In this document: in pieces, positions 12,525 through 25,814 of the stretch | Position numbering within the stretch: position 1 is the first letter of the stretch | How the letters are laid out: every line of letters begins with the position of its first letter | Source: Pempheris klunzingeri | Taxonomy: Eukaryota > Chordata > Actinopteri > Acropomatiformes > Pempheridae | NCBI RefSeq assembly: GCF_042242105.1 | Contig: NC_092020.1 | Location: 14,573,288 to 14,637,287 of the forward strand | DNA: 64,000 bases | Reading direction: 5' to 3' | The notes under the pieces: generated by a model | What the model saw: the letters and a program-made list of their open reading frames with translations, nothing else | Told to the model about the DNA's origin: nothing | Database searches by the model: none | Position numbers and translations under genes: made by a program

Positions 12525-13289
12525 TTTGCTGGAGAATGTAAATCACTGGGGACACACATAATCGCAACAGTATGTGCATATGCAGACTTGCACACATGCA
12601 TGCTTATGCACATTCTTAACAGAGAAGTTAATGGTCTCATCTTTGTGTCTCTCCATTTGCTAATGTCCCATATGTGCTTGCTTGATTTAGATTCCACCCT
12701 TATGCCTGTCTGCATTCTCTTCAATGAGTCACAAAGTGCGAGAGCATCCCTCGCGTGTAAATAGAGCATCTCAGTTTAAGGAAAAAGCCATCCTAAAATA
12801 GAACTCTTGATATAATGTGTTTGTCAGTCACATCTTATTATTTCCTGTTATTTTATAATTATGTGTAGTGGGCTTTTTATGCTTTGTCAAATTCTACTCA
12901 AGTCAGTGATTTTATTTCCCAGAGTCTTATTAATAACAAAGACAGAAATGGGTTTAGAAAGGTTTAACGTAGGAGGTTACTGGTTTTGGAACTGATGAGA
13001 GGGAATGAAATCAGGTGGCAGCAAGGGAGAAATTGAGATGGAGCAAGTTGGTAAGCAGGAGTACAGATTTGAAATGATGCACTCGGGTTAGAACAACAGT
13101 CTGGTTAAGATGGGTGAAGAGCTGGAGTAGATGTACTGGTAAGTTGATGAACTGATGGAAGGCAGGGTGGAGGAGCAGCAGCTGGAGAAGACAACGGGTT
13201 AAAGAAGACAGGTTTCAGCTGAGAAACATGAAACATGGGGTGAATTCCCATTTAAGGAGGTAGTTTGAGTCTGATTACAAGTCACTATC

Positions 13290-14070
13290 CTGTAGGGACC
13301 AACCTAAGGGGGTGTGAGTTTCTTTGAAGTAGTTTAAGGGGAGATCCTCCAAGGAGAGCCAAACTCTGATCTGGCAGGTAGTTGGGGGCTGGTGACCAAT
13401 AACTATCTGTGATGCTTTGGTTGCGGTCAGCGGAGTGGAGTAAGGCAGTGTGGGCATCCTTCCAAACTTTATGGTGATGGAGAAGGTGGGCTTGGACTTA
13501 GGGGATAGAGATTTCATCCACCTGAGCTGGAAACAGAGGTGGTTGGAAACCCATGGCACGCACATACCCGAGGCTGCACTTGATAGGGAGTTGTGTGCAT
13601 AATTGATCTACGTCAGGTGAATGTTCAAGGCAACAAAGGGCTCTTCCCAGGTCCTGGTTAGTTTGTTCCTTCTAACCGTCATGTGGCAGATAACTAGAGG
13701 ATAAACTCAACGCAGCTCTGAAGGCTGGCAGAAGGCTTTCCAGATTTGGCATATAAACTGGGTACCACAGTTTGACACAATGTCTGTGGGAGTTCCACAG
13801 AGACAGAAAACATGGCACACCAGGAGAAGGGCTACGACCTGAACAGTTTTAGATAATCTGCCAATTTTGGTGAGTATAATGGTGTCACCTTGGGGAAGGG
13901 TCCAATAACAAAGTTGAGGGCTATGTGAGACCAATGATGGCCAGGAACAGGCAAGGGATGTGGTAGGCCGGTAGATGGTTGGGGTAAGGCCTTTCTGTGG
14001 GCACACAAGGTATAGGCAGCAACGAAAGCACAGGTGTCAGCAACCATGGAGTGCCACCAGAATCAGTGGC
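13290..14070 (-). pseudogene. Gypsy integrase remnant
   Basis: The minus-strand frames at 14047-13832, 14006-13707 and 13565-13275 together follow the order of a Gypsy integrase: zinc-binding segment, core (HIALNFV... D-region near 13930, GTPTDIVSNCG near 13780) and C-terminal VWLS.EDLPL segment. Stops and frameshifts separate them. The D in the GIP.DIVSDRG-type motif is preserved in TDIVS, but the following D/R positions are changed. Confidence 0.75.
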
Positions 14071-14149
14071 TTGAGGTTCCAGGAACCTGGAGGTGAGAGC
14101 AGCCATGCGTGATCCAAGACCACAAAGGCATGAGGAGAAGAGATGAGGT

Positions 14150-14345
14150 GGAACTGAATGTGCCCATGATGGTTCCAAGAGAGGATGAGATGCAGGCGTT
14201 TGGTGCAGTGAATGACTTTGAATGAAGAATTTGTCCTTGAGAGCAATAACATTCAGAGGAGTTGCTAGTGGTTTGTTGGTGATGCCGACTTGTGCTGTAA
14301 GATTGGTATTCATAAAATTTTCACCAGTTCCAGAGTTGACTGAGG
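14150..14345 (-). pseudogene. Gypsy protease domain remnant with mutated active site
   Basis: The expected aspartic-protease D-S-G triad reads N-S-G (codons near 14337-14329), so the catalytic Asp is lost. The reading frame shifts by one around 14240, since the second half of the domain continues in a different minus-strand frame. It is part of the Gypsy relic at 13275-15293. Confidence 0.7.
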
Positions 14346-15293
14346 AAAACAAGGGCAGGGGTTTTTGTGTCCAGCAGCACTCTGGGTTGGGGATCAAGGG
14401 GAGGGATAGCTCGGCTCACTAGAACCCCGCTGCTACTGGTGAGCTGTTTTTTTTTTCTTAGTGGAGAGGTAATGGCTGGCAGCAGATACACTCCCTTGCT
14501 TTCATTTTCAGCCAGCAAGAGATGAGCCCAGCTCAGTTGTGTGGGTTCCTTTTTCAGAGAAGTGTTGGAGCCAGTAAAGACATGGGAAACTGGGGAAGGA
14601 ACTGATGAGGGGCCAGCTCTTGCGAGACGTGGAGGGGAGGAGTAAGAAGTAAGCAGGTGAAAGTGATGGCCTTTTTCTGACTTGATAGCTAGGGGAAGTT
14701 AAAGAATCAAGGCTAGTAGAGTCATCCCGGGCCGCTAACTCATCTTTAACTAATTCACTCAGCCCACTTAAAAAAGCCCGTGGAGTTCCTCATCATTCCA
14801 TCCTGAGTCAGCAGCTACACTTCTAAACCCCACAGAGTATTCGGCTATGCTGCGGGAACACTGCTGGAGTGAGAGGAGGCATTTGGCAGCATCTATCCCC
14901 CGGACAGGGTAGTCAAACACTTTTTTCATTTTCTGAAACAAAGTCAACAAAAGACGAGTTAAGGCTAGGCTGACTCTCCCTCACTGCTGATGGCCAGTCT
15001 ACAGAGTTTGCCCTAAGCAACCGCATGACATAGGCTATCTTGGGCTTATGTGTATTGTAAGTGAAGGGTTGCTATTCGAAAAACAGAGGACTGGATGGGG
15101 AAAGCCCTGTAGGTGCCCAGATTGCCAGAGTGGCACTTGGGTGAGGGAATGTTGGGCTGTCTGTGCTGTAGACCTGGAGAGGATACAGGACTGCGAGTCT
15201 GCATGACTTCAGAGGACCTGATCATGATTGCCTACAAGGGCACTTTGGTTTGCAAGAACCTGGTGGAAGCTGTCAGGGTCTGCTGGGTCCATG

Positions 15294-17812
15294 TTGACCA
15301 GATTGTTCTGTTATGAAGTTTTATGAATGCTGTTATGAATGCAGGACGAGGACAGAAAGATAGACAATCACACACAAGAGAACACTATGGAAACTGCAGA
15401 AATACGGCCACAGCCACAACAAAGTATATGTTTTCTATTCTGTCTGCATTAACTTCAGCTCAACTGATGATTTAAATAAATAGATGGCCAAAAAATTGTG
15501 TAACAAAACACCATGCTATCAAATAGAATACTGGGCTTAGAAATGCATGACAGATATATTACCAAATGAAAGATGATTTTTAGCTTTATTGATATGGGAG
15601 CAAATACTGCTAAATTCAAGAATGAAATATTAGTGTGAGACAATGTCTGAAGGTAATCTTTACTTTTAAAATACTAAAATGTTCTCACATACTAAAGGAA
15701 TAATAGCATTTTGTATTTAAGAAAAACCATATTATTTTATTGCCTTGCAGCAGCCACTGTTTCTAATCCAATAAAAGCTTCCTATAATCTATTCGCTCTG
15801 CTTGCCATTCAAATGCCTGCTGCACCAACAGACCTAGAATTCAAACTGTGACAGCCGCTGGTTCTTATCTTGATTCCTGATACCTCATCTCTGCTTACAC
15901 CACATCATTAATTTCTCACCTTGTGCCCATGAAAAAGCAAACTATAATCAGAACATAAGCACAATTTGAAAACTTTGATCATCACAAAATAAAGAGAAAT
16001 GGCTGGACACACTCTTTGGAACAGAGCATCCCTCAAACATGTTTCCTTGAATTCATTTTCTCTACTTTAACTCTGACTCCTTCTCCTCTGCAAGTGTGAA
16101 AGAATGGAAGAGTTGTCTGACAACTCTCAAAGTTGTGTTAAATTGAAGTGGACATGTTTGCCTGAGCACCCAGTGGAGGCATAAAAGATGAGGCACTTCT
16201 TCCAAAAAACCCTCTTCTTGTTTCTCCTGAAGCTATGTGGGCTGACCTAGTCCTAACTATAGGGAGCATGGAGACTGTGCATAGAAACCAATAGATTCAC
16301 ATCAAAAAACACAGTGAATTACAGGAATAAAGTCAAATGTATGTTGCAGTGAAAGTTTGAAATGATACATTTTGTCAACTTGTAGTTATTTGAGGGAAAA
16401 TGTCTATGTTTGAAACAGTTGTTATTTTACAAGAAGTGCATTGCTTATTCAAAACATGTCCGTTTGGAACAGGCCGTATGCTTGACCTCCTGTGTTGCTG
16501 CTTGCAGCTTTCTCAAGAACCACTTGTCCAAACATTTTCACACTCAACACTGCACTTCCTCATGTCTTGAGCAGCAATATACCTGTCATGGCATAGTCGT
16601 GTGAGTATATGGGTCTTTCGAGTGCAAAAGCCCACTCACAATTTTATGACCTTAAAGCTTCATTCAGTGTGGGGGTCTATAAACCCCAGATTTTACACAC
16701 CTCAATAGTGCAACCTGAGGTGTTGTTGTTCCTCAGAGCAAGTAGGCAAAGTGCACCCAGAGTGCGTTTAGTGTTACCTAGTCATTACTAACAGCTACAC
16801 AGTGTATGCTTATGGTGGTAGTAACACACTACGAATATACTGTATATGTCCCAAAGATCTCACAAGCTCAGACTGGATGAATGGTTGTCAAGAAAACCGA
16901 AGGACAGGCTCACATACATACAGGCAGGGACTTATTTAGATGACTGGCAACACATTTTCAAATTCTTAAAATATGATTCTGAAGATTTTGTCACATATTT
17001 ACAGTCCCACGGGAGTCATGTGTCATTTTTTACACTGCACATTGACACTAGATAATGGCTCTTATGTGGTATGAGTGAACTGCTGTAAATTCCTGGGCCA
17101 CACTCCAGTGAGAGGGCTGCTCAGATGAAGCATGTCTTATACCTGCTGCTGCTGCTCCTTAATTCACAGTAATACCCTACCTGGTGGACGTCAATAAATG
17201 ATGACTACTTGACTGTTGTTCACCCATCTTTTTTCATCTGACCCACAACCTCACCATTCCTCTTACATAAAGCTAACTCTCTTCTCTTTCTCTCCAGCTC
17301 TCTAGTGCGCCCCATTTGACATGCGTGTATCATGACTTATTTCATTTGCCTCAGGAGAATAGTGACACAGTGCCAAGCCTCTCCAGACGTCCCACTAATT
17401 TTTTTGAGCAGGAATAAAATCTTATTGATTTGTCCATCAATGTTCTGATGGACTACAATAAGAAACGGGTCAAAGCCTCCACCTGAAAGCTGTTAACCTT
17501 GTTTTCATGTGATCAATCACCACTAACAGAAGATGTCAGAACTTGTCCTATTCTATTCCATTCTATTCTATTCTATTCTTGGCTTGTAGAATTACAAGAT
17601 GAGTGACACCAGGCAGCCACAGACCATAAATTAGCTTTGTCTGGAGCCTGTTGTCTCCTTTTAATACTAATAGGAGACATGTGGGTCAGGAGGGTTGGTG
17701 CTTAATGAGGAACTGTAATAGTATATGAGCAGTATCTGAGATATATGACAGGGCAATAAGGACAGGACAGGACGGGGCAGGACAGGAGAAGCCCTGGGAG
17801 GAAACGACCTTT
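15294..17812. other. intergenic, no gene seen
   Basis: AT-rich DNA upstream of the Gypsy gag start. No LTR could be recognised. It holds a (TATTC)n run at 17549-17579 and a GGACA-type run at about 17759-17788. No exon is supported. Confidence 0.55.
17549..17579. repeat. (TATTC)n microsatellite
   Basis: Six to seven ATTCT pentamers with one mismatch. Confidence 0.85.
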
Positions 17813-17814
17813 AA

Positions 17815-18082
17815 TAACATCGATGGACTCGCTTTCACGCGATTTAACAATGTGTCTCAAATTCTGTCAGAGGACATCTATTGCATGTCTGTTTGTCCTG
17901 GGAGAAGGGATCCCTCCTCTGTTGCTTTTCCTGAGATTTCTTCCATTTTTCCCTGTTAAAATGGTTTATTTGAGGGAGTGTAAGGATAGAGAGTGTTGTA
18001 TGCCGTACAAATTGTAAAGCCCCCCTGAGGGAAATTGAGATTTTGGACTATATAAATACATTTTGACTTGACTTCAGACTTT
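17815..18082 (+). repeat. teleost LINE/SINE 3' tail
   Basis: The stretch contains the widespread fish-repeat block GGGATCCCTCCTCTGTTGC, then TTCCTGAGATTTCTTCCAT, TTTCCCTGTTAAA, TGTAAAGCCCCCCTGAGGGAA and ends with a GACTATATAAATA plus TTGACTTGACTT tail. The TTGACTTGACTT end looks like the short 3' tandem of a non-LTR element. The subfamily is not determined. Confidence 0.6.
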
Positions 18083-19294
18083 GAATTTCACTTGAGTGTG
18101 TTAGTACTTGACTGACAAACATACCACTGAAGTAAATATCCAGTATGAATGACTTTCAGATCATTACTCAGCATGTTAATACTGATACATCATTTTTGAG
18201 CCATGCACTAGAGCTCAATTCACAGTTGAACACAGTTTGCATAGGTGATCTCATTACAACTCAGTGTTTGTAACTCCAACATCATTCAAACATGCATAGC
18301 AAACTAAACCTTCTGGTGATGCCTGAAGTTATGTTTGAGTTGTACCACTTTATACAGCGGACAGCACAGGGACGTCAGCAATAAAAATAGGTTGCCAAAA
18401 AACAAACTACGGGAGAAAATGTTGTGTAGGACACAGAATTTAGATCGGGAACACTGGTTCATCATATCTCCAGTGAAAGAAACAAAAAGTAAATTACAGC
18501 TAATAATAGTAACCATCATATCTGATCCTGATCATGTCAGTGCATGAGCGCTCTAAAGAGGCATTTTCTTCTCTCTATACCGTTGTCTTGGCTAATGTGT
18601 CTCACATGTGACGGTCTTATAATATCACATTAATCTTATACCTTTGGTCTAGCAGTATGAATTTAAGCCATTCCAGTATGTGCATGGATGTGGTGCCACC
18701 TGGTGGTTATACACAGTACATGATTACCAGCAATGAACTTTGATACAACCAGGTGATTTATTATGAATAAAGAAGATAAAGAAAATCACTGTCTTCTTTT
18801 TGGTGAAAGCTAAGTGATAAAGTCAGAAAAATAAATGTCAAAACTTATTCATTAAGAAAAATATTTTTTATTCAAAAGATAAAGGAAATGCTTACAGAAG
18901 CAGCTGTCTGTTTTAAAACTTCAGCACACAAGTGGGAACAATGCTTGTGATTCATTTACACTCATGGTGGCAGAGACAGTGAGAACGCATTAAGCAACAC
19001 ATTATAACAAAGAGCACATTCAACTGGAGAACAAGGAAATAAATACAAACCCTACTTGTAGAAGTCAGACACAGAAAAAAAAGATGTCAACCCAACCAAC
19101 AAACAGACAGGAAAGTACACATCTCACAAACTCTGATTGTCTGTCTCATGCTTCTTCAGCATCTAACTGAGCACAAGTTTTAAAGGCAACAATCATTCAC
19201 CTACACTATAAATCTGGGTTATAAAGAAAACTCACACAGTGCTTGACTTTACGGGCTCAGGACATACGGACCAATTCCAGTGTTAATGTTCACG
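18083..19294. other. intergenic / distal 3' flank of the AhpD-like gene
   Basis: No exon was recognised. A second minus-strand poly(A) motif (TTTATT on the + strand, 18867-18872) could extend the 3' UTR of the neighbouring minus-strand gene. Otherwise AT-rich and unremarkable. Confidence 0.45.
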
Positions 19295-19300
19295 TTTATT
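19295..19300 (-). promoter_or_regulatory. poly(A) signal AATAAA, AhpD-like gene
   Basis: The + strand TTTATT reads AATAAA on the minus strand, 169 bp beyond the stop codon at 19469. Confidence 0.5.
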
Positions 19301-19468
19301 TGTGGTCAGGTTGCACATTTGTTGATCTGATAGTGCATTTCATCATAGTAAGAAACATTTGATCGTTCAGATGAGAAAAAATGAAAAAAACAGAACCAAC
19401 CCACTTTCATCTGCAGTGTGAACATAAAGTGTGACCTCGTCTGACCTCTGACAATCGCATCAGTAACA

Positions 19469-22363
19469 TCACTCCTTTTTCCCTTGCCCTTTGTCTTTGC
19501 TCTTGTCTCGTGGTACACGGCCCATGTTATAAAATTCTAGGTTTGGCCTCATATCGGTGACATGGGCGAGCCGGTTGGACATGGCAAAGAAGGCAGCAAT
19601 GGAAGCGATGTCCCAGGCATCCTCACGGTCAAAGCCCACTTCCTCCAATGACTGGAAATGCTGCTCTGTGATGGTGTCGCAGCGACACACAGCCATCGCA
19701 AAATCCAGCATGGCACGCTCCCGAGGTGACAGCTCTGCACTGTCATAGTTAACAGTCACCTGGGTGCAATCATGGACGGAGCTAATTAGACAGAGTGGGA
19801 TTATTTTGCTCTCACTGATTAAATCAGAAAGAAACTGAAAACAAACATAAGATATGCAAACAAAACATATAAAGTATCAAAAAGAAGAGAAATGTAAGCA
19901 TGTGAAATGGTGAATGATTGGAGTGCACTTGTTAATGCATCTTACAAAAAAAGGAACACAAAAAACCATACATACATATATACATGAAGTGTTCTAATAA
20001 TGTGAACACATTTGTTAATCATTTTGATCAAAGACTAATGTGGCAAAAAGCCCAGTGATCTCAGGAACAGTGTGATCACTTAAGGAAATAATCTCAGTCT
20101 GGTGCCAATGAGCATTTAGTAAGTGGCAACTTCTTGTCCACTTACATCACATTCTGCATTTAACGATTTTCATACATCACATAATGAGATTTATGATTGA
20201 AATGACTAGTACAACTTTATTATGCTTATGTTGTGACTACAGTAATTGTGTGTTATAATAAGCGAAGCAGAGGCGAGTTCTGAAAATCAAGTTATACCTG
20301 ATCGGAAAGAGTGGGCTTCTTCGAGTAGATGCGGTGCAGTGCACTGTGGGATACCACACAGTAAAGACACTTGTTGTGAATACTCGTTGCCACGACAATC
20401 AGCTCACGATCGGCCTTGGTTAATCTGCCTGGAAGACATTAAATTAATGTGAAATTAGGGAAAAAACAACACACATTCACACAACACATCAGAGCCGGCT
20501 GTGGCCTAAACACACGATGCTGTTGTTCACTGCAATTATCACTAAAAAGCACCCTAAAGGACATCATGCAGAGTTTAATGACAATGACAGCAGAGATAAT
20601 CATACACCACTTAGCAAGATTGCTGTGTTTAGTTGTAAGTTGTAATTTAGCCTACTTTGAAAAGAGCTCTTAGTTAGGAAGGTGGACACGTTTTCACATA
20701 CCCAAAGTCACAATGTGACAATAAGGAAGTACATTACTATTCCTTTTTTTTTTTTTTCCATCATTCTATGTTTGACTAGATTCTGGTCAATGTTTTAGTC
20801 GACGAAGTTATAAAGATAAATGAACAAGCCTGTTTCTTGGAATGGGTCCTACATTTTAAGGAGAGGCCACAATACCAAAAGCTCCTGCACAGTCCCGTGC
20901 AAAACAAACTCGTAATGTTCAGTTTAGTAGAGATGGCAGGAGGGGTTAATGGCAATATGGCAAGACACTCGTGACAAAAAGCCACAAAAAGTTATCCAAT
21001 AACCACAAACAGGCAGCACAGGTGGGTTTGGTATAGTTTAGTTTTGTGAAGTAAAATATTAGTTAACTGAAGTGGAGTGGGCTGCCCCCAGGATCGCCTC
21101 TGTTCCACGTGATACATCGTACATCCCAAAAAAAACAGCAGCAAATAATCTCATTTGTCAGGCAGGTATAAATAACATTACTCTTGCTTTCTTATACTGG
21201 CAACACCAGAAAATAACTAACTAGCTTATTTGTGCAGTGCAGAGCGGTCTGACAGTTAGATTAAGTGACAGATAAATTGCAGCCTCTGCGATCGAGCCTG
21301 TTTGTCTGACCACCTTTCCACACTGGGTGCACACCAAAGCCCACAGCCCACGGTTAAAGGGCCATTCAGCAATGATGTGTGTGCTTTCCACTCCACACAA
21401 ATTCTGCACACAAAACAGTGCATGTTTCTACTTTACTTGCGTACTTAGTGTTTAACTGTTACTGCCAGGCCGCTGTTCGATCATCAACTAAAATAGATTC
21501 ATCATCACACCTGCCTCCTCATGTACCACCTCTGCTCCAAAAAGGTGTTTTCCATGCCTCTGCTGCCACTAAAAATGCAACACACAGGCAAAATACAATC
21601 CTGAAAAAAAGAGTGCAACATTTTGCTAACAAAGGTAGCTGCCTCGGTTTATTTAAGTGTTGGATGTTGTGTTGTCTGTGTGTGCAGCCACTGAGCAGGG
21701 GTGCAGAATAAGGAGTAAAGTGTGACTGAGTCACTGCACCCAGATTACAGGGGACCTGGAACATCTCAGTAATTAGATGTTCAGACTGTTTAAAAGGGCC
21801 CAGGCGCTGTCCTCGGGGTGCCCACAGTTTCTAGAACCACACAGAAACATAACCAGCACAGACACACACCTGTCTCTTTGTTCATGAGTTCATCGTAGTA
21901 AGCGAAGAAGGCTCTGAACTCTGCTGGTCTGTGAGAGAAGACTTTGAAGACATTCGGCAAAAAGCCTCCCTGAAAGGAGACGAGGAGTTTAGCAGGCCTG
22001 GAAATCAGACAGTGTTAATGTGCAGTACAGTTAAATGCCTCATATATTTAAGATCATACCTTTGACTCAACTTCCTCCATTAGTTCCACGATATCATAAG
22101 GAAGGTCCTTCTTGTAAGGAACTGGATAGCGGCTGATTTTCTCCGGAGGTGGATCACTGGAGAAACATCTGGTCCCCATCACCGCCTTCCCCTGAAACAC
22201 GCAGCCCGACCGGACAGACGCCTGGACGGAGGAGAGGAGAGTCACAGGAGTCCTGATGAAACGGGACAACCGACGATGGGACAAAGTGGGAAAGTAGTCT
22301 GCTACTTACAAGCTGAGCGATCACAGGAGGACGAAACAACTTCGAGACCAAGCTCCTCGCCAT
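19469..22363 (-). CDS. AhpD-like / carboxymuconolactone decarboxylase family protein, probably mitochondrial (complete, 5 exons, 245 aa)
   Basis: The exons (minus strand) are 22363-22310, 22221-22060, 21969-21870, 20428-20298 and 19759-19469. All have GT-AG borders and the phases join cleanly (18 + 54 + 33.3 + 43.7 + 96 codons). Residues 1 to about 45 (MARSLVSKLFRPPVIAQL..., many R/S/K, few acidic) look like a mitochondrial presequence. The core resembles bacterial 'peroxidase-related' AhpD-fold proteins: G..PNVFKVFSHRPAEFRAFF (73 on), then TKADRELIVVATSIHNKCLY and CVVSHSALHRI. The active-site pair is C126/C129, with E114 and H133 at the same spacing as the Glu/Cys/Cys/His relay of mycobacterial AhpD; its other His is Tyr128 here. 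The C-terminal half, LSPRERAMLDFAM...AAFFAMSNRLAH, also follows the bacterial family. The inferred role is a thiol-dependent peroxidase or reductase in mitochondria; the substrate is unknown. The tail is KSKDKGQGKKE. The gene is divergent from polr2g. Confidence 0.88.
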
Positions 22364-23121
22364 GTCAGCAAGCTGAAAAACAGGGCGGAAAGTGCAGGAG
22401 ATCAGTGTCAAGGCCAGCAATCAGCTCGGATAGTTTCCAGTCTGTCTTTCCACATTGATTAAGGAAGTCAGACAAATATTTCGAGCAACTTCCTGTTGCT
22501 ACCGCAGTAAAGCCTATATGAGATGAAGGCTACTGTGTTAAAATCCTATGTGGGCTATTATTATAAAATGTATTAATCTTGACAGTGTTTACCTTGTGTC
22601 TGGTTGTTGTCGTGTTGTTGAAAATATTCGTAAATATGTCAGGTGTTGACAGTCCAGTTAACCTATCCAATCATAGAGCAGCACAGAGTCACGCCTGCTG
22701 TCTGTCCCCGCCCTCCTGCAGCGCTCCTCCTCGCCGCCAGGGGTCAGGCTGGGCGCGGACGGCAGAGTGTTTCCGGGGTCACCATTGGGACTTTATACCC
22801 GCTTTAAATTAACTTTACAGGCAACAACCCCCCACACATACGTGGTTTGATGTAATATTGAGTTGCATTGGCTTAGATTGCTGTGTTTCCCAATATTAAC
22901 TAAAGATGTATTTATGTATTTATCCCATAGACAGCTCCGTGTAAGTGGACCGGACGCTGCCTGAGAGACGGAACCTAGAGCAGCAAAGGTTTCCCTTGTT
23001 GCTCCGGAAATTGTTTTATCCTGAATGAGCGACAGGTTTTCATTCATTAAGAGGAAAACGTTTTGCGTAATTTATCAAAACTAGAGCATTTATCGAGTAC
23101 GGACTGAGAATTACCACAGAA
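22364..23121. promoter_or_regulatory. shared divergent promoter region between the AhpD-like gene and polr2g
   Basis: Only about 760 bp separate the two start codons, which face away from each other. A GC/CpG-richer block (about 22685-22790, with GCCCGCC, CGCCGCC and GGCGCGGACGG) lies between them in otherwise AT-rich DNA. No TATA box is obvious for either gene. Transcription starts cannot be fixed from sequence alone. Confidence 0.5.
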
Positions 23122-25227
<2,106 letters not shown>

Positions 25228-25566
25228 TTCACCACAGAGGAAGCACATTTTCACATGCGACATTTTATATAGTAGCCTAGTTATGTTTTTGTTGAAATCA
25301 ATATTTTTCTACATTGATCAATCAGGTGTATTGACAGGTGCTGAAGACCCACAGCTACATCATTTTATTATTATACTGTACAGTCTATAATGTCTAGGTT
25401 TTTATTGCCACATGTGTAAGATCAAAAGAAAATGTAGCCAGAAGAGTCGAGATAGAATGCAAGGCAGATATAGCTCATGTTATTAATTAGTTTCTTTCAT
25501 GTAGATTTCATCATTTCCATCTCAACTACAAAGTGTTTTCATTTTCTTTTTTTGTATATGGACTGT

Positions 25567-25572
25567 AATAAA
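25567..25572 (+). promoter_or_regulatory. poly(A) signal AATAAA, polr2g
   Basis: A canonical signal lies 340 bp after the polr2g stop and is followed by a GT/T-rich stretch. It sits only about 240 bp before the eef1g start codon. Confidence 0.75.
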
Positions 25573-25786
25573 GTGTTTTATTGGTTCTTATATCTTGTGT
25601 AATTTCTGTGTTTTAAATGACAGTATGAAATTTGTAGTCAATAACAATGCATTTTAAAATGAGATCTCATGTTTGACTGTATGGCTAAACAGCAGCTGTA
25701 TAGAGAGGCCCGTCGTAGACGCGTGAACGCGGTCATGTCACGGGCGCGCACGTCCTGTGGCCGTAAATACGTCAGAGGAGCGCGGC

Positions 25787-25810
25787 CTCGTTCTTTCTTT
25801 CTCTCGTCCT
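25787..25810 (+). promoter_or_regulatory. probable 5' TOP tract at the eef1g transcription start
   Basis: A nearly pure pyrimidine run (CTCGTTCTTTCTTTCTCTCG) stands just before the ATG. This is the layout of a 5' terminal oligopyrimidine mRNA with a very short leader, as expected for a translation-factor gene under mTOR/LARP1 control. The exact cap site is inferred. A GC-rich block with CGCGCACG lies just upstream. Confidence 0.6.
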
Positions 25811-25814
25811 GAAG

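Larger units (their letters stand above)
8954..13270. other. intergenic, no gene seen
   Basis: No supported exon was found. It contains a (TTG)n run at 9179-9212, a G14 homopolymer at 10697-10710, a CT run near 11513-11530 and a (CA)n run at 12504-12524. The open frames at 9195-10119 and 10463-12137 lack any recognisable domain and are mainly low-complexity or hydrophobic readings of T-rich DNA. Confidence 0.6.
13275..15293 (-). mobile_element. decayed Ty3/Gypsy LTR retrotransposon, gag-pol with RT/RNase H deleted
   Basis: Read on the minus strand from 15293, a gag-like start (MDPADPDSFHQVLANQSALV) leads to a typical gag segment at 14950-14768 (KVFDYPVRG... SIAEYSVGFRSVAADSGW). Next comes the gag/pol junction (QLTSSSGVLVSR near 14440), then an aspartic protease region at about 14340-14150 (SGTGENF, KPLATPLNVIALKDK, then in another frame HGHIQFHLISSPHA). 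The frame then passes directly to the integrase zinc-binding and core region at about 14060-13715 ([41 protein letters not shown]). It ends with the integrase C-terminal part (YAHNSL near 13590; ICQ...VWLSLEDLPL at about 13370-13325). The copy is broken by several frameshifts and stops, and the reverse transcriptase and RNase H are absent. I could not define LTRs. It cannot be functional. Confidence 0.85.

Noticed and set aside
13275-15293. Considered as a host gene on the minus strand because of long frames.
   Set aside because: The order gag-protease-integrase with frameshifts identifies a retrotransposon relic.
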